A stretch of DNA of 64,000 bases. Source: Rhizobium sp. CG5 (GTDB taxonomy: Bacteria > Pseudomonadota > Alphaproteobacteria > Rhizobiales > Rhizobiaceae). Positions 1 to 9,056 of the stretch are shown piece after piece (within the stretch, counting starts at the first letter, position 1; each line of letters begins with the position of its first letter). The position numbers were made by a program, and so were the translations under genes. The notes beneath the pieces are model-generated. The model saw only the letters and a list, made by a program, of their open reading frames with translations. It did not search any database and was not told where the DNA came from. The stretch covers positions 248,001 through 312,000 of the forward strand of contig NZ_JABAEF010000005.1 of the NCBI RefSeq assembly GCF_023701945.1. The letters run 5' to 3'.

Positions 1-2
1 TC

Positions 3-587
3 GATACGGCGCTCGGCTATTTCATCAATCCGCTGTTTTCGATCTTCCTCGGTGCCGTGCTCTTGAAGGAAAAGCTGAACCGGACGCAGATCGGCGCCAT
101 CGCGCTGGTGGCGGTCGCCGTGGCCATCCTGACGTATGAAGCCGGGCAATTGCCCTGGGTGTCGCTGGCGCTGACGCTCACCTGGGGCTTCTACGCCTTC
201 TTCCGCAAGACGCTGCCGGTCGGTCCGAACCAGGGCTTCTTCCTGGAAGTGCTGCTGCTCAGCATTCCGGCGACGCTCTACATTCTCTATGCCGAGAGCA
301 CCGGCCAGGGCCATTTCCTGCACACCGGCATGAGCGATACGCTGCTGCTGCTCGGCAGCGGCGTGATCACCGCCGGGCCGCTGATGATCTATGCCAATGG
401 CGCCAAGCTTTTGCGGCTGTCGACCATCGGTATCATGCAGTATATCGCGCCGACGATGATCTTCCTGATTGCCGTCTTCGTATTCAAGGAACCGTTCGGC
501 ACGGCGCGGATGATCGCCTTTCCGCTGATCTGGGCCGCCCTTGCCATCTACACCTGGTCGATGCTGCGCGACTACCGGAACCGCTAA
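3..587 (+). CDS. RarD/EamA family permease, C-terminal part
   Basis: The reading frame is open from the window edge, so the N-terminus lies outside; 194 residues are visible. They are strongly hydrophobic, with about six membrane segments in the drug/metabolite transporter (EamA) fold. The early motif GYFINPL and the following LLKEKL are characteristic of the RarD subgroup (named after chloramphenicol-sensitive mutants; true substrate unknown). It ends in a short basic tail. An internal GTG at 57 is in frame but is not the start, because family similarity continues upstream of it. It converges on the LOG gene. Confidence 0.85.
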   Translation, partial: DTALGYFINPLFSIFLGAVLLKEKLNRTQIGAIALVAVAVAILTYEAGQLPWVSLALTLTWGFYAFFRKTLPVGPNQGFFLEVLLLSIPATLYILYAESTGQGHFLHTGMSDTLLLLGSGVITAGPLMIYANGAKLLRLSTIGIMQYIAPTMIFLIAVFVFKEPFGTARMIAFPLIWAALAIYTWSMLRDYRNR

Positions 588-622
588 GCTCACAGCTCAC
601 CAGCAGCGGTCGCCCTGCCCGA

Positions 623-1243
623 TCAGAGCCTGGCGATCACGTCCTCCTGGCCTTCCGGATTGTCGGTATTGTCCCAGCGCTTGATGATCGCCGGCACGAT
701 CTCGTCGATGGACGAGATCACCATCGGCTGAACGCGATGTCCGGTGTGGACAAAACCTTCCTCGCGCATGTGCTGGATCAGTTCCAACATCGGACCCCAG
801 AAGCCGTTGACATTGGCAAAGACCATCGGCTTTTCATGCTGGCCGAGCTGCGCCCAGGTCATGATCTCGACGATCTCCTCCAGCGTGCCGATGCCGCCCG
901 GCAGGGTGACGAAGGCATCGGCGCGTTCGAACATGCCATGTTTGCGCTGATGCATGTCAGGGGTTATGATCAACTCGTCGAGCTGCCCCAGCGAATGGCG
1001 CGTCGCTTCCATGTCGACGAGGAATTCCGGGATGATGCCGGTGACCTTGCCGCCGTTCGACAGCACGCCGCTGGCGACAGCCCCCATGATGCCTTTGGTG
1101 CCGCCGCCATAGACGAGGCGAAGGCCATGATCGGCAATGGATTTGCCCAGCGCCCGGCCGGCCGCCATGTAGTCGGGATCGCGTCCGGGCCGTGAGCCGC
1201 AATAGACGCAGATGGATCGAATCGTGTCTGTGTTTTCCGTCAT
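623..1243 (-). CDS. LOG family protein (TIGR00730), probable cytokinin riboside 5'-monophosphate phosphoribohydrolase
   Basis: A 206-residue cytosolic Rossmann-like protein. It shows the LOG signature PGGIGTLEEIVE (about residues 110-121) and an upstream YGGG, which together form the nucleotide monophosphate site. LOG enzymes release the base from N6-modified AMP derivatives or from AMP. The ATG at 1243 is chosen because CVYCGS, the usual N-terminal strand, follows about ten residues later. A longer frame to 1306 adds 21 residues with no family similarity. In rhizobia this enzyme could yield cytokinins or act in nucleotide salvage; the sequence alone does not decide. Confidence 0.88.
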   Translation of the reverse strand: MTENTDTIRSICVYCGSRPGRDPDYMAAGRALGKSIADHGLRLVYGGGTKGIMGAVASGVLSNGGKVTGIIPEFLVDMEATRHSLGQLDELIITPDMHQRKHGMFERADAFVTLPGGIGTLEEIVEIMTWAQLGQHEKPMVFANVNGFWGPMLELIQHMREEGFVHTGHRVQPMVISSIDEIVPAIIKRWDNTDNPEGQEDVIARL

Positions 1244-1377
1244 GCAGCAAAAAGACAATGCGGCGGCGGCGCGGTCAACAAATTTGACGAAAAGGCTGGG
1301 AAGCACGGTTTCAAGCGCGCCGACAAAGCTTGTGAAACAGCGGAGAAAACGCTAGCAATTCCAAGGGATACAGCGGT

Positions 1378-3516
1378 ATGGCCGCGCGGAGACGAATGAT
1401 GATGAAAAACCGTGCCGGCTGGCTGGCTTTGGTAGTGCTTGGCATTGCAACCGTACTGATGATCTTTTTCGTCTTGCCCCGGGTGACCGGCGACACGAAA
1501 ACCGCAGACCAGGCGACGAGCACACCGCCAAAGCCCGCCGCGGAAACAGCGCCCAAGACCCCGGACGCACCCGCGACTGCCACGGATACGGCAGCCCAAG
1601 CCTTAAGCGACGTCGCCGCCAAGATGGGGCGGCTGGCCGCAGAGGCCGAGACGTCGGTCAGCAATCTCTCCACCCTGTTTGCCGATGGCAAGACGCCGAC
1701 GGCCGAGGCCTATTCGGCCGCACGGGCGCTGGCGACCGAGGCCGTTTCGGCGCTTGCGGCGCTGGAGATCCCGCAAGGCCTCGACGCTGCCGTAGCGGAA
1801 GCCGGCCGCAAGACGCGGGAAGCCGCCATCCGGACGCTGGCACTGCTGCAGTCGCTGCCCGCCACACCTCAGGAAGCCGCGGCAGCGATCTCCGCCATCG
1901 TCAATGCCCTCAAAGGTGACACCACGACCGCCGATGCGCCGGCTGCATCCGTTCCGCAGCCGCTCACCAATGTTCCGACCGCAACCGATGCCGCCGCCCT
2001 GCCGCGCTTCGACGTGCTTCGGGTCGAGCCGGATGGTTCGACCGTGATCGCCGGCAGTGCAACCCCCGGTTCCAAACTTGAAATTCTCGATGGCGACAAG
2101 CCGATCTCCACCGTCGAAGTCGGCCCGAGCGGCGATTTCGCCGCCGTGATCGACGAGCCGCTGGCGCCGGGCGATCATACGCTGGAGCTGAAGGCCACCA
2201 CCAAGGATGGCCAGTCGGCGACATCGGAAGAGGTCGCGACCGTGTCGATCCCGGAAACACCCGGCGGCGAACTTCTCGCCATGGTGACCAAGCCCGGCGA
2301 GGCAAGCCGGCTGATCTCGGTTCCCGAAACCGTCAACTCGGCCGACAAGACGACCCGCGTCGCATCGGATCAACCGGCCGATACGGCTGCGATCACCCCG
2401 GCCCTGCCGGCCGCCTCCGGTACGCTCGCCGCGGCACCGCCCATCACCGGCACCGAGCCGGCCAGCACCCCGGCCGTTCAGCCGGCGCTTGGCGTCGATG
2501 CCTCGCAGCTGCCGGAAATCCAGGTGACTGCCGTGGAACTGGAAGGCGACCGGATCTTCGTGGCCGGCACGGCGCCCGCCGGCCGCACGGTCAAGGCCTC
2601 TGCCGACAACCAGCCGATCGGACAGACCATCGTCGACCAGAGCGGCCATTTCGTCGTCGAGGGCAAGATGGCCCTGACCGTCGGGCAGCACATCATCGGC
2701 GTCGACCTGCTCGGCGCGGACGGCAAGGTAGCGCTGCGCGCTTCGGTGCCGTTCAATCGTCCGGCCGGCGACCAGGTCGCCGTCATCGCCCAGCCGCGCG
2801 ACACGGCACCTGGTTCCGCCAACGCCGCCGGGACCATGGTGCCGCTGGAACTCGGAGCCTTCACCAAACAGCGCGATGCCGTGGCGCAGGCCTTCTCGAT
2901 CCTGAAATCGCTTTATGCCGACGGCAAGCAGCCGGCGCTGGAAAGCCTGGCGGCGGCCCGTTCGGCCACCGAAATCGCCCTGAAATCGCTCTCCGAGTTC
3001 CGGCTGAGCAATGATGCGGAGCAGGCTCAGGAGGATTTCGTCATGCGGATCGCCGGCAAGGCGGCAACGGCGCTCAAGACATTGCAGGCTCTGCCGCGCG
3101 ATATCGCCGCCGTGGGTGCTGCCCTCGACAAACTCTCCGCCCTGATCGACGCCGTGCTCGAACCGCTGCCGCAGCCGGCAGCACCGGCCGACCAGACGGC
3201 ACAGGCCACCACACCGGCTGTCCAGCCGAGTGCTCCGGCACAAACCGTTGCGGGCGCGCCGAAGACGATCGAACAGGCGCCGCTCACGCAAAGCCGCAAT
3301 ACGGTGATCATCCGCCGCGGCGATACGCTGTGGCAGATTTCCCGCCGGGTCTACGGCCAGGGCGTGCGCTATACGACGATCTACCTTGCCAATGAACAGC
3401 AGATCGCCGATCCCGATCTGATCGAGCCGGGCCAGACCTTCAACGTGCCGGACGAAGCGCTGCCCAATGCCGAGGAACTGCATCGCAAGCGCATGCTGCA
3501 ACGGAAATCGAACTGA
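1378..3516 (+). CDS. Large membrane-anchored LysM domain protein
   Basis: A 712-residue protein with a short basic N-terminus, one transmembrane segment (about residues 12-33) and a long Ala/Pro/Thr-rich periplasmic region. The middle holds two Ig-like beta modules (about 215-300 and 380-460), each with a repeated pattern of IAGSATPG / VAGTAPAG type. Two helical stretches of similar sequence (TLFADGKTP and SLYADGKQP, each followed by Ala-rich helix) look like an internal duplication. A C-terminal LysM (about 641-690, RRGDTLWQISRRVYG) should bind peptidoglycan. This build is common in rhizobia as 'LysM peptidoglycan-binding domain protein'; its precise role in the envelope is unknown. Three more Met codons lie at residues 7-9, so the start could be slightly later. 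Confidence 0.85.
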   Translation: MAARRRMMMKNRAGWLALVVLGIATVLMIFFVLPRVTGDTKTADQATSTPPKPAAETAPKTPDAPATATDTAAQALSDVAAKMGRLAAEAETSVSNLSTLFADGKTPTAEAYSAARALATEAVSALAALEIPQGLDAAVAEAGRKTREAAIRTLALLQSLPATPQEAAAAISAIVNALKGDTTTADAPAASVPQPLTNVPTATDAAALPRFDVLRVEPDGSTVIAGSATPGSKLEILDGDKPISTVEVGPSGDFAAVIDEPLAPGDHTLELKATTKDGQSATSEEVATVSIPETPGGELLAMVTKPGEASRLISVPETVNSADKTTRVASDQPADTAAITPALPAASGTLAAAPPITGTEPASTPAVQPALGVDASQLPEIQVTAVELEGDRIFVAGTAPAGRTVKASADNQPIGQTIVDQSGHFVVEGKMALTVGQHIIGVDLLGADGKVALRASVPFNRPAGDQVAVIAQPRDTAPGSANAAGTMVPLELGAFTKQRDAVAQAFSILKSLYADGKQPALESLAAARSATEIALKSLSEFRLSNDAEQAQEDFVMRIAGKAATALKTLQALPRDIAAVGAALDKLSALIDAVLEPLPQPAAPADQTAQATTPAVQPSAPAQTVAGAPKTIEQAPLTQSRNTVIIRRGDTLWQISRRVYGQGVRYTTIYLANEQQIADPDLIEPGQTFNVPDEALPNAEELHRKRMLQRKSN

Positions 3517-3618
3517 GGCACCGGCGCCTCGGTCGACCTGAGGCGCTTGCGCCACAGGTCACGGAAGTTTCACACTCCGGCCATTGCAAAGGCAAAGTGC
3601 CGGTCCTATTTGCCTCAA

Positions 3619-3652
3619 GGCGGCGGTTCCTTTCGGGAGCCGCCGCTTTTTG
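3619..3652 (+). terminator. Rho-independent terminator after the LysM gene
   Basis: An 11-bp GC-rich stem (3620-3630 with 3636-3646, one G-T pair) with a five-base loop is followed directly by TTTTTG. It is placed 100 bp past the LysM stop codon and before the ABC exporter promoter region. Confidence 0.85.
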
Positions 3653-3765
3653 ATCCCGGCATCGCAGAGCGGTCTTCGGGCTTTCACAGCAATCATTGAC
3701 TATCGTGAGGCGTTTGTCGCGGGTTCGTTTCGACCCGAATTCGCCTCATCGGGGGACGGACGGGC

Positions 3766-5652
3766 ATGGCGGACCAGAAAAAGACCGTATCGGCGGACAG
3801 CAGCAATCCCATGCAGACGCTGATCAACCTCTGGCCCTATATGTGGCCGGCGGAGCGCTTCGACCTGAAGATGCGCGTCGTCTGGGCCTCGGTCTTCCTG
3901 GTGCTGTCGAAGCTCATCCTGATCACCGTGCCCTATTTCTTCAAATGGGCCACCGACGCGCTGGACGGTTCCTCCGACATGGCCGGCCTGCTGCCAGCCT
4001 TCCTGCTGTCGGCGGTCATGCTGGTGGCGGCCTATAATGTGGCCCGCATCGTGCAATGGGGCCTCAACCAGCTGCGCGATGCGCTGTTTGCCAGCGTCGG
4101 CCAATATGCGGTGCGGCGCCTTGCCCATCTGACCTTCGTGCACATCCACCAGCTGTCGCTGCGCTTCCATCTGGAGCGCAAGACCGGCGGCCTGTCGCGC
4201 GTCATCGAGCGCGGCACCAAGGGCATCGAAACGATCGTCCGCTTCACCATTTTGAACTCGATCCCGACGGTTCTGGAATTTCTGCTGACGGCGCTGGTGT
4301 TCTGGTGGGGCTATGGCTTCTCCTATCTCGCCATCACGGCGTTTACGGTCTGGGCCTATATCTGGTTCACGATCCGCGCCTCGGACTGGCGCATCGGCAT
4401 TCGCCGCCAGATGAACGACAGCGATACCGACGCCAATACCAAGGCGATCGATTCGCTGCTGAACTTCGAGACGGTCAAATATTTCGGCAACGAGGACATG
4501 GAGGCGCGCCGCTACGATGCCTCGATGGAGCGCTACGAGAAGGCCGCCACCCAGGTCTGGACCTCGCTCGGCTGGCTCAACTTCGGCCAGGGCGTGATCT
4601 TCGCGATTGGCATGATGGTGATGCTGATCCTGTCGGCGCTGGCCGTGCAGCGCGGCGAGCAGACCATCGGCGATTTCGTCTTCGTCAATGCCATGCTGCT
4701 GCAGCTCTCGGTGCCGCTCAATTTCATCGGCTTCGTCTATCGCGAAATCCGCCAGGGGCTGACGGACATCGAGCAGATGTTCGATCTCCTGAATGTCGAT
4801 GCCGAAATCAAGGATGCGCCGGATGCCAAGCCTCTGGCGATCGGCCAGGGCGCCATCGTCTTCGACAATGTGCATTTCTCCTACGATCCCGAGCGGCCGA
4901 TCCTCAAGGGCGTGTCGTTTACCGTGCCGGCCGGCAAGACGGTGGCCGTCGTCGGCCCGTCGGGCGCCGGAAAGTCGACGATCTCGCGGCTGCTGTACCG
5001 CTTCTACGACGTGCAGAAGGGCTCGATCACCATCGACGGCCAGGATGTGCGGGCCATTACCCAGAAGAGCCTGCGCTCGGCGATCGGCATGGTGCCGCAG
5101 GATACGGTGCTGTTCAACGACACGATCGCCTACAATATCCGCTATGGCCGGGTTGGCGCGAGCGATGCGGAGGTGGATGCAGCCGCCGAAGTGGCGCAGA
5201 TCAGCCGCTTCATCCGTGAATTGCCGCATGGCTTCAAGACCATGGTGGGAGAGCGCGGCCTCAAGCTTTCAGGCGGCGAGAAGCAGCGCGTCGCCATTGC
5301 CCGCACGGTGCTGAAGGCGCCGCCGATCCTGATCCTCGACGAAGCGACGTCGGCGCTGGACACCACCACGGAACAGGAAATCCAGGCCGCCCTCGACATC
5401 GTCTCGAAGAACCGCACGACGCTGGTCATTGCCCATCGGCTGTCGACCGTGGTCGGCGCCGACGAGATCATCGTTTTGAAAGGCGGCGAGATTGCCGAGC
5501 GCGGCACCCATGCCGGCCTCTTGGAGCAGAACGGCCTCTATGCCTCGATGTGGAACCGCCAGCGCGAGGCGACCCAGGCCGAAGAACGTCTGCGCCAGGT
5601 GCGCGAAAGCGACGATCTCGGCGTCGTGGTCCGTCTACCGCCGGCCAGTTGA
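3766..5652 (+). CDS. Atm1-type ABC exporter (fused permease and ATPase)
   Basis: 628 residues. The N-terminal ABC exporter transmembrane domain (about 30-330, six segments) is followed by a nucleotide-binding domain with Walker A GPSGAGKST (about 397), signature LSGGEKQR (about 501) and Walker B ILILDEATSALD (about 521). The N-terminal region and the FFKWATDAL motif match the Atm1/HMT1/ABCB7 class, which in mitochondria and alphaproteobacteria exports glutathione-linked sulfur or metal conjugates and supports Fe-S protein maturation and heavy-metal tolerance. It acts as a homodimer in the inner membrane. It is monocistronic: a terminator lies upstream and the convergent GGDEF gene ends 20 bp downstream. 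Confidence 0.92.
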   Translation: MADQKKTVSADSSNPMQTLINLWPYMWPAERFDLKMRVVWASVFLVLSKLILITVPYFFKWATDALDGSSDMAGLLPAFLLSAVMLVAAYNVARIVQWGLNQLRDALFASVGQYAVRRLAHLTFVHIHQLSLRFHLERKTGGLSRVIERGTKGIETIVRFTILNSIPTVLEFLLTALVFWWGYGFSYLAITAFTVWAYIWFTIRASDWRIGIRRQMNDSDTDANTKAIDSLLNFETVKYFGNEDMEARRYDASMERYEKAATQVWTSLGWLNFGQGVIFAIGMMVMLILSALAVQRGEQTIGDFVFVNAMLLQLSVPLNFIGFVYREIRQGLTDIEQMFDLLNVDAEIKDAPDAKPLAIGQGAIVFDNVHFSYDPERPILKGVSFTVPAGKTVAVVGPSGAGKSTISRLLYRFYDVQKGSITIDGQDVRAITQKSLRSAIGMVPQDTVLFNDTIAYNIRYGRVGASDAEVDAAAEVAQISRFIRELPHGFKTMVGERGLKLSGGEKQRVAIARTVLKAPPILILDEATSALDTTTEQEIQAALDIVSKNRTTLVIAHRLSTVVGADEIIVLKGGEIAERGTHAGLLEQNGLYASMWNRQREATQAEERLRQVRESDDLGVVVRLPPAS

Positions 5653-5671
5653 TGGTTCCCGTCCTGCCGCC

Positions 5672-6955
5672 TCAGGCGGCAATGACGATGCGGTTGCGGC
5701 CGGCATTCTTGGCGCTGTAGAGCGCCTTGTCGGCCCTTTTCAGGACATCCCAGATGGTCTCAGACGGGTCGTCATGCACGGCAAGACCCAGGCTGATCGT
5801 CACCGGGATACTGGCATACTCGCATGCGATGTCATAGGCTGCGATATTCTGGCGCGCCGCATCGAGAATATCGCCGGCAGAGGCGATGGTGTGGCCCGGC
5901 AGAATGACGAAAAACTCCTCGCCACCGGCCCGCGCCATCACATTGCCGTCACCGATCTGGCGCTCCAGATGCCGGGCCACGCGGCACAGGACCTGATCGC
6001 CGACATGATGGCCGAAACGATCGTTGACCGATTTGAAATGATCGATGTCGATGACCGCCACAGTGACCGGACGGCCAACCGCATGGGCTTCAGCGGACAG
6101 CGCCAGGGCCATTTCGAAGAATTTTCGGCGGTTGTAGCAGTCGGTCAGCGGATCGCGCTCGGCGGCCCGGATGAGCTTTGCCTCAAGTGCCTTGCGCTCG
6201 GTGATATCGAGCATGGTGCCGGCGATGCCCAGCGGCCTGCCCTGGCGGTCGGCCATCACCGCCTTCTGGTAGCTGACGATGCGCGGTGTGCCATCGGAAA
6301 AGCTACAATGAGCCTCATAGATCTGCACGCCGCCGCTGGCGATCAGCGAACGATCGACCTCGTCATATTTCAGCGCCAGAAGCTGGGGCGCCACGTCATG
6401 GACGGTGCTGCCGATGATCTGTTCGCTGGACAGGCCGGTAATGGTCTCGAAGGCCCGGTTGCAGCCGAGATAGGTGCCGTCGGCGTTCTTGAAGAAGATC
6501 GGGGCGGGAATGTTGTCGATGCAATATTGCAGATAGTTGCGCTGCTCCATCAGATCGGTGAGGCTGTCCATGGCTCGGGTGCGCCGGTCAACGACTCGGT
6601 GCGCCCGGGCCAGGCTCAGGAGGATCGCCGGCTGATCCGACTGGAAAACCACATCGTCCGCCCCCATTTCGATGATGCGCTCCAGCCAGGCAGGACTCAG
6701 AGCGCTTTCGAGAACAGCAATGAGGTAGACCTCCTCGCCGACCGCGGCCCTGGCGGCGCGCAGATCCTCGCCGATACGGCTGGCGGCCAGCGGCGCCAGA
6801 ACGATCGCCAGCCCATCGGCCAGACGGTGAGCATCATCGAAGGCTGCAACATCCTGAAAATCGGATGGGGCCGGCGTGCCATTGACGGCATACCAGAAGA
6901 CGTCAGGAGCGCCTTCCGGTGCTGGCGCAGCCCGGTCATTTTGCTTGAGGATCAT
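5672..6955 (-). CDS. Diguanylate cyclase with pseudo-receiver and PAS domains
   Basis: 427 residues in three parts. Residues about 1-135 resemble a degenerate receiver domain, without a clear phosphorylatable acidic pocket. A PAS domain follows (about 145-262, NIPAPIFFKNADGTYLGCN). The GGDEF domain (about 265-425) begins RDPLTDCYNRRKF and carries the active-site motif GGEEF, so synthesis of cyclic di-GMP is expected. The inhibitory RxxD motif that normally sits five residues before GGEEF is absent (the positions hold Gly and Asn), so product inhibition through that site is not expected. The stop codon lies in the loop of a small inverted repeat (5665-5681) shared with the convergent ABC gene. 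No membrane segment was seen, so it is probably cytosolic. Confidence 0.9.
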   Translation of the reverse strand: MILKQNDRAAPAPEGAPDVFWYAVNGTPAPSDFQDVAAFDDAHRLADGLAIVLAPLAASRIGEDLRAARAAVGEEVYLIAVLESALSPAWLERIIEMGADDVVFQSDQPAILLSLARAHRVVDRRTRAMDSLTDLMEQRNYLQYCIDNIPAPIFFKNADGTYLGCNRAFETITGLSSEQIIGSTVHDVAPQLLALKYDEVDRSLIASGGVQIYEAHCSFSDGTPRIVSYQKAVMADRQGRPLGIAGTMLDITERKALEAKLIRAAERDPLTDCYNRRKFFEMALALSAEAHAVGRPVTVAVIDIDHFKSVNDRFGHHVGDQVLCRVARHLERQIGDGNVMARAGGEEFFVILPGHTIASAGDILDAARQNIAAYDIACEYASIPVTISLGLAVHDDPSETIWDVLKRADKALYSAKNAGRNRIVIAA

Positions 6956-7148
6956 GGTTGATTGACTTCCAGATGTTTACCGATCTCAAAATCGCTCGAT
7001 TTCGTTACTATACTTATAACTTAAGGTGGTGAAACCCCGCAATCCTACACCTTTGCACAGCCGTCAGCGACAGTCGGGGCGCCATTGCCCCTGGGCCGGT
7101 TTCGCTGTAGTCACCTGTTCTGTCCGTTTCCAAGGAGAATGATGGTCC

Positions 7149-7847
7149 ATGTCTTTGTTCGATACCATCCGCAACACCATCGTGCCGATCCACAAAGAGG
7201 GCTACCCCTTCGTCGCCGCCTTCTTTGTCGGATCGCTGGTCATCGGTTGGATCTGGGAGCCGTTGTTCTGGGTCGGCATGGTGCTGACGCTCTGGTGCGC
7301 CTATTTCTTCCGCGATCCCGAGCGGGTCACGCCCCAGGACGACGACCTGGTGATCAGCCCGGCCGACGGTCGCATCTCGTCGATCCAGATGGTCAAGCCG
7401 CCGGAAGAACTGCATCTGTCCGACGAGCCGATGCTGCGCATCTCGGTGTTCATGAATGTCTTCGATGCCCATATCAACCGTTCGCCGATGCGCGGCCGGA
7501 TCGTCAACATCGTCTATCGCGAGGGCTCCTTCCTCAATGCGGAGCTGGACAAGGCAAGCCATGACAACGAGCGCAACGGCCTGGTCATCGATGGTCCGCA
7601 TGGCCAGATCGGCGTCGTGCAGATTGCCGGTCTCGTTGCACGCCGCATCGTCTGCTGGGCCAATCCCAGCGAACCGCTCGATGCCGGCGAACGTTTCGGC
7701 TTGATCCGTTTCGGTTCGCGCCTAGATGTCTTCCTGCCGGCCGGTGCCGAACCGCGTGTCGCGCTTGGCCAGAAGGCCATCGGCGGCGAGACGGTTCTGG
7801 CGGAATATGGTTCCACCAAGGGACCGGTGATCAGCCGCCGGAGCTGA
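7149..7847 (+). CDS. psd: Phosphatidylserine decarboxylase proenzyme (Psd, short type)
   Basis: 232 residues, the usual length of the short proteobacterial form. It decarboxylates phosphatidylserine to phosphatidylethanolamine at the inner membrane. An N-terminal hydrophobic hairpin (about 20-55) anchors it, and the motif [11 protein letters not shown] is a family marker. Self-cleavage is expected in YGST near the C-terminus (Gly221/Ser222), giving a very small pyruvoyl alpha chain. It is followed 28 bp later by pssA, which supplies its substrate; this psd-pssA order is typical of rhizobia. An ATG with the upstream sequence AAGGAG at 7132-7137 fits the start. Confidence 0.95.
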   Translation: MSLFDTIRNTIVPIHKEGYPFVAAFFVGSLVIGWIWEPLFWVGMVLTLWCAYFFRDPERVTPQDDDLVISPADGRISSIQMVKPPEELHLSDEPMLRISVFMNVFDAHINRSPMRGRIVNIVYREGSFLNAELDKASHDNERNGLVIDGPHGQIGVVQIAGLVARRIVCWANPSEPLDAGERFGLIRFGSRLDVFLPAGAEPRVALGQKAIGGETVLAEYGSTKGPVISRRS

Positions 7848-7875
7848 CTAGCGGCAAGCAGGACGGGATTTCGAC

Positions 7876-8736
7876 ATGAGCAAGGCTGAACCGACCATCG
7901 AACAGAAAGAAGCGAACGGGCAAAGCGACGCGTCCCGCGGTCCGCGGCTGCGCGAGATCCCGCTGCGGCTGATCGTGCCCAACCTGATCACGGTTCTGGC
8001 CATCTGCGCAGGCCTGACGGGTATTCGCCTGGCCTTCGAGAACCGCTATGAACTGGCGGTCGGCATGGTTCTGGTCGCCGCCTTTCTCGACGGCATCGAC
8101 GGGCGGATCGCCCGGCTGATGAAAGCCACGTCGAAATTCGGCGCGCAGATGGATTCGCTGGCCGACATCATCAATTTCGGCGTTGCCCCGGCCCTCGTGC
8201 TCTATGTCTTCCTGCTGGACGGCGCCCGCTCGATCGGCTGGATCGCCTGCCTGATCTTCGCCATTGCCGCCGGCCTGCGGCTGGCGCGCTTCAACGTCAT
8301 GGACGAGCGCGAAAACAAAGCGCCGTGGCAATCGGAATATTTCGTCGGCATACCGGCCCCGGCCGGCGCCATGATCGTGCTTCTGCCGGTCTATCTCGGC
8401 TTCCTCGGCGTCGAACCGTCGCCGGCCTTTGCCTATATCGGTGCCGGCTACACCGTGTTGATCGCCTATCTGCTGGTCAGCCGCCTGCCGGTCTGGTCCG
8501 GCAAGTCGGCCACCAGCCGCATCCGCCGCGACCTGGTCCTGCCGCTGATGCTCGGCGTGGTGCTCTATGTGGCACTGCTGATGAGCTTTACCTGGGAAGT
8601 GCTGTCGCTGACCGTCATTCTTTACCTCCTCACCCTGCCCTTCGGCGCACGGGCCTGGAAGCGTCGCTACGGCACGCTGACGGTGGAGCACGACAGTGGC
8701 GACGGCGACGGATCGGCCATGGACCGCGGCCTCTGA
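7876..8736 (+). CDS. pssA: CDP-diacylglycerol-serine O-phosphatidyltransferase
   Basis: 286 residues. It condenses CDP-diacylglycerol and serine to phosphatidylserine. The CDP-alcohol phosphotransferase signature is visible as DGIDGRIAR ... SKFGAQMDSLAD, with the acidic residues that bind the metal and the CDP group. About eight hydrophobic segments follow a polar 35-residue N-terminus. The short hydrophilic tail ends SAMDRGL. It is the second gene of the psd-pssA operon; together the two provide phosphatidylethanolamine, which rhizobia also methylate to phosphatidylcholine. Confidence 0.95.
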   Translation: MSKAEPTIEQKEANGQSDASRGPRLREIPLRLIVPNLITVLAICAGLTGIRLAFENRYELAVGMVLVAAFLDGIDGRIARLMKATSKFGAQMDSLADIINFGVAPALVLYVFLLDGARSIGWIACLIFAIAAGLRLARFNVMDERENKAPWQSEYFVGIPAPAGAMIVLLPVYLGFLGVEPSPAFAYIGAGYTVLIAYLLVSRLPVWSGKSATSRIRRDLVLPLMLGVVLYVALLMSFTWEVLSLTVILYLLTLPFGARAWKRRYGTLTVEHDSGDGDGSAMDRGL

Positions 8737-8901
8737 TCGGCGTTCAAGCCGTTTTTTCCGGTAAATCCCAGAATTGGTCGTGCCAATCGCGAATTATGGT
8801 CAGTTAAGACTTAAATTGATTTGCATCGGTCATGTTTTTGTCATGTTCTGTCCCGACAGAGCCACAATAACAAACTGCGGGAAACACTTCAGGAGCCTGA
8901 C

Positions 8902-9039
8902 ATGACATCGACCAAGGCCGGCGCCAATCAGCAGCCGGGCAAATCGGATTTGCATACCCATTACCGTCCGCTGGGATTGAAGGCGGTGGTGGCGGCAGCG
9001 CTGATGCTGAAGCGCAAGCCGGTCAAGAAGCTCGCCTGA
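8902..9039 (+). CDS. Small conserved-looking 45-residue protein
   Basis: An ATG preceded by a good ribosome binding site (AGGAG at 8891-8895, six bases ahead) opens a 45-codon frame. The first half is polar; the second half has an amphipathic to hydrophobic stretch (GLKAVVAAALML) flanked by basic residues (KRKPVKK). It could be a small membrane-associated or nucleic-acid-binding peptide. The 165-bp AT-richer gap after pssA suggests its own promoter. The stop codon lies within a short palindrome (9033-9049) facing the convergent HMCES gene. I do not recognise a named family with confidence. Confidence 0.6.
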   Translation: MTSTKAGANQQPGKSDLHTHYRPLGLKAVVAAALMLKRKPVKKLA

Positions 9040-9056
9040 CTGTCAGGCGACCTCTT

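Noticed and set aside
1603-3555. 650-codon open frame on the minus strand
   Set aside because: It is antisense to the LysM protein gene; composition is Arg/Gly-rich with no domain, as expected for a shadow frame in GC-rich DNA.
5665-5681. Inverted repeat TGCCGCC-TCA-GGCGGCA as terminator
   Set aside because: The loop has only three bases and no T-run; it includes the GGDEF stop codon and is probably incidental.
5492-6961. 489-codon open frame on the plus strand
   Set aside because: Antisense to the GGDEF gene, whose domains are unmistakable; no similarity on the plus frame.
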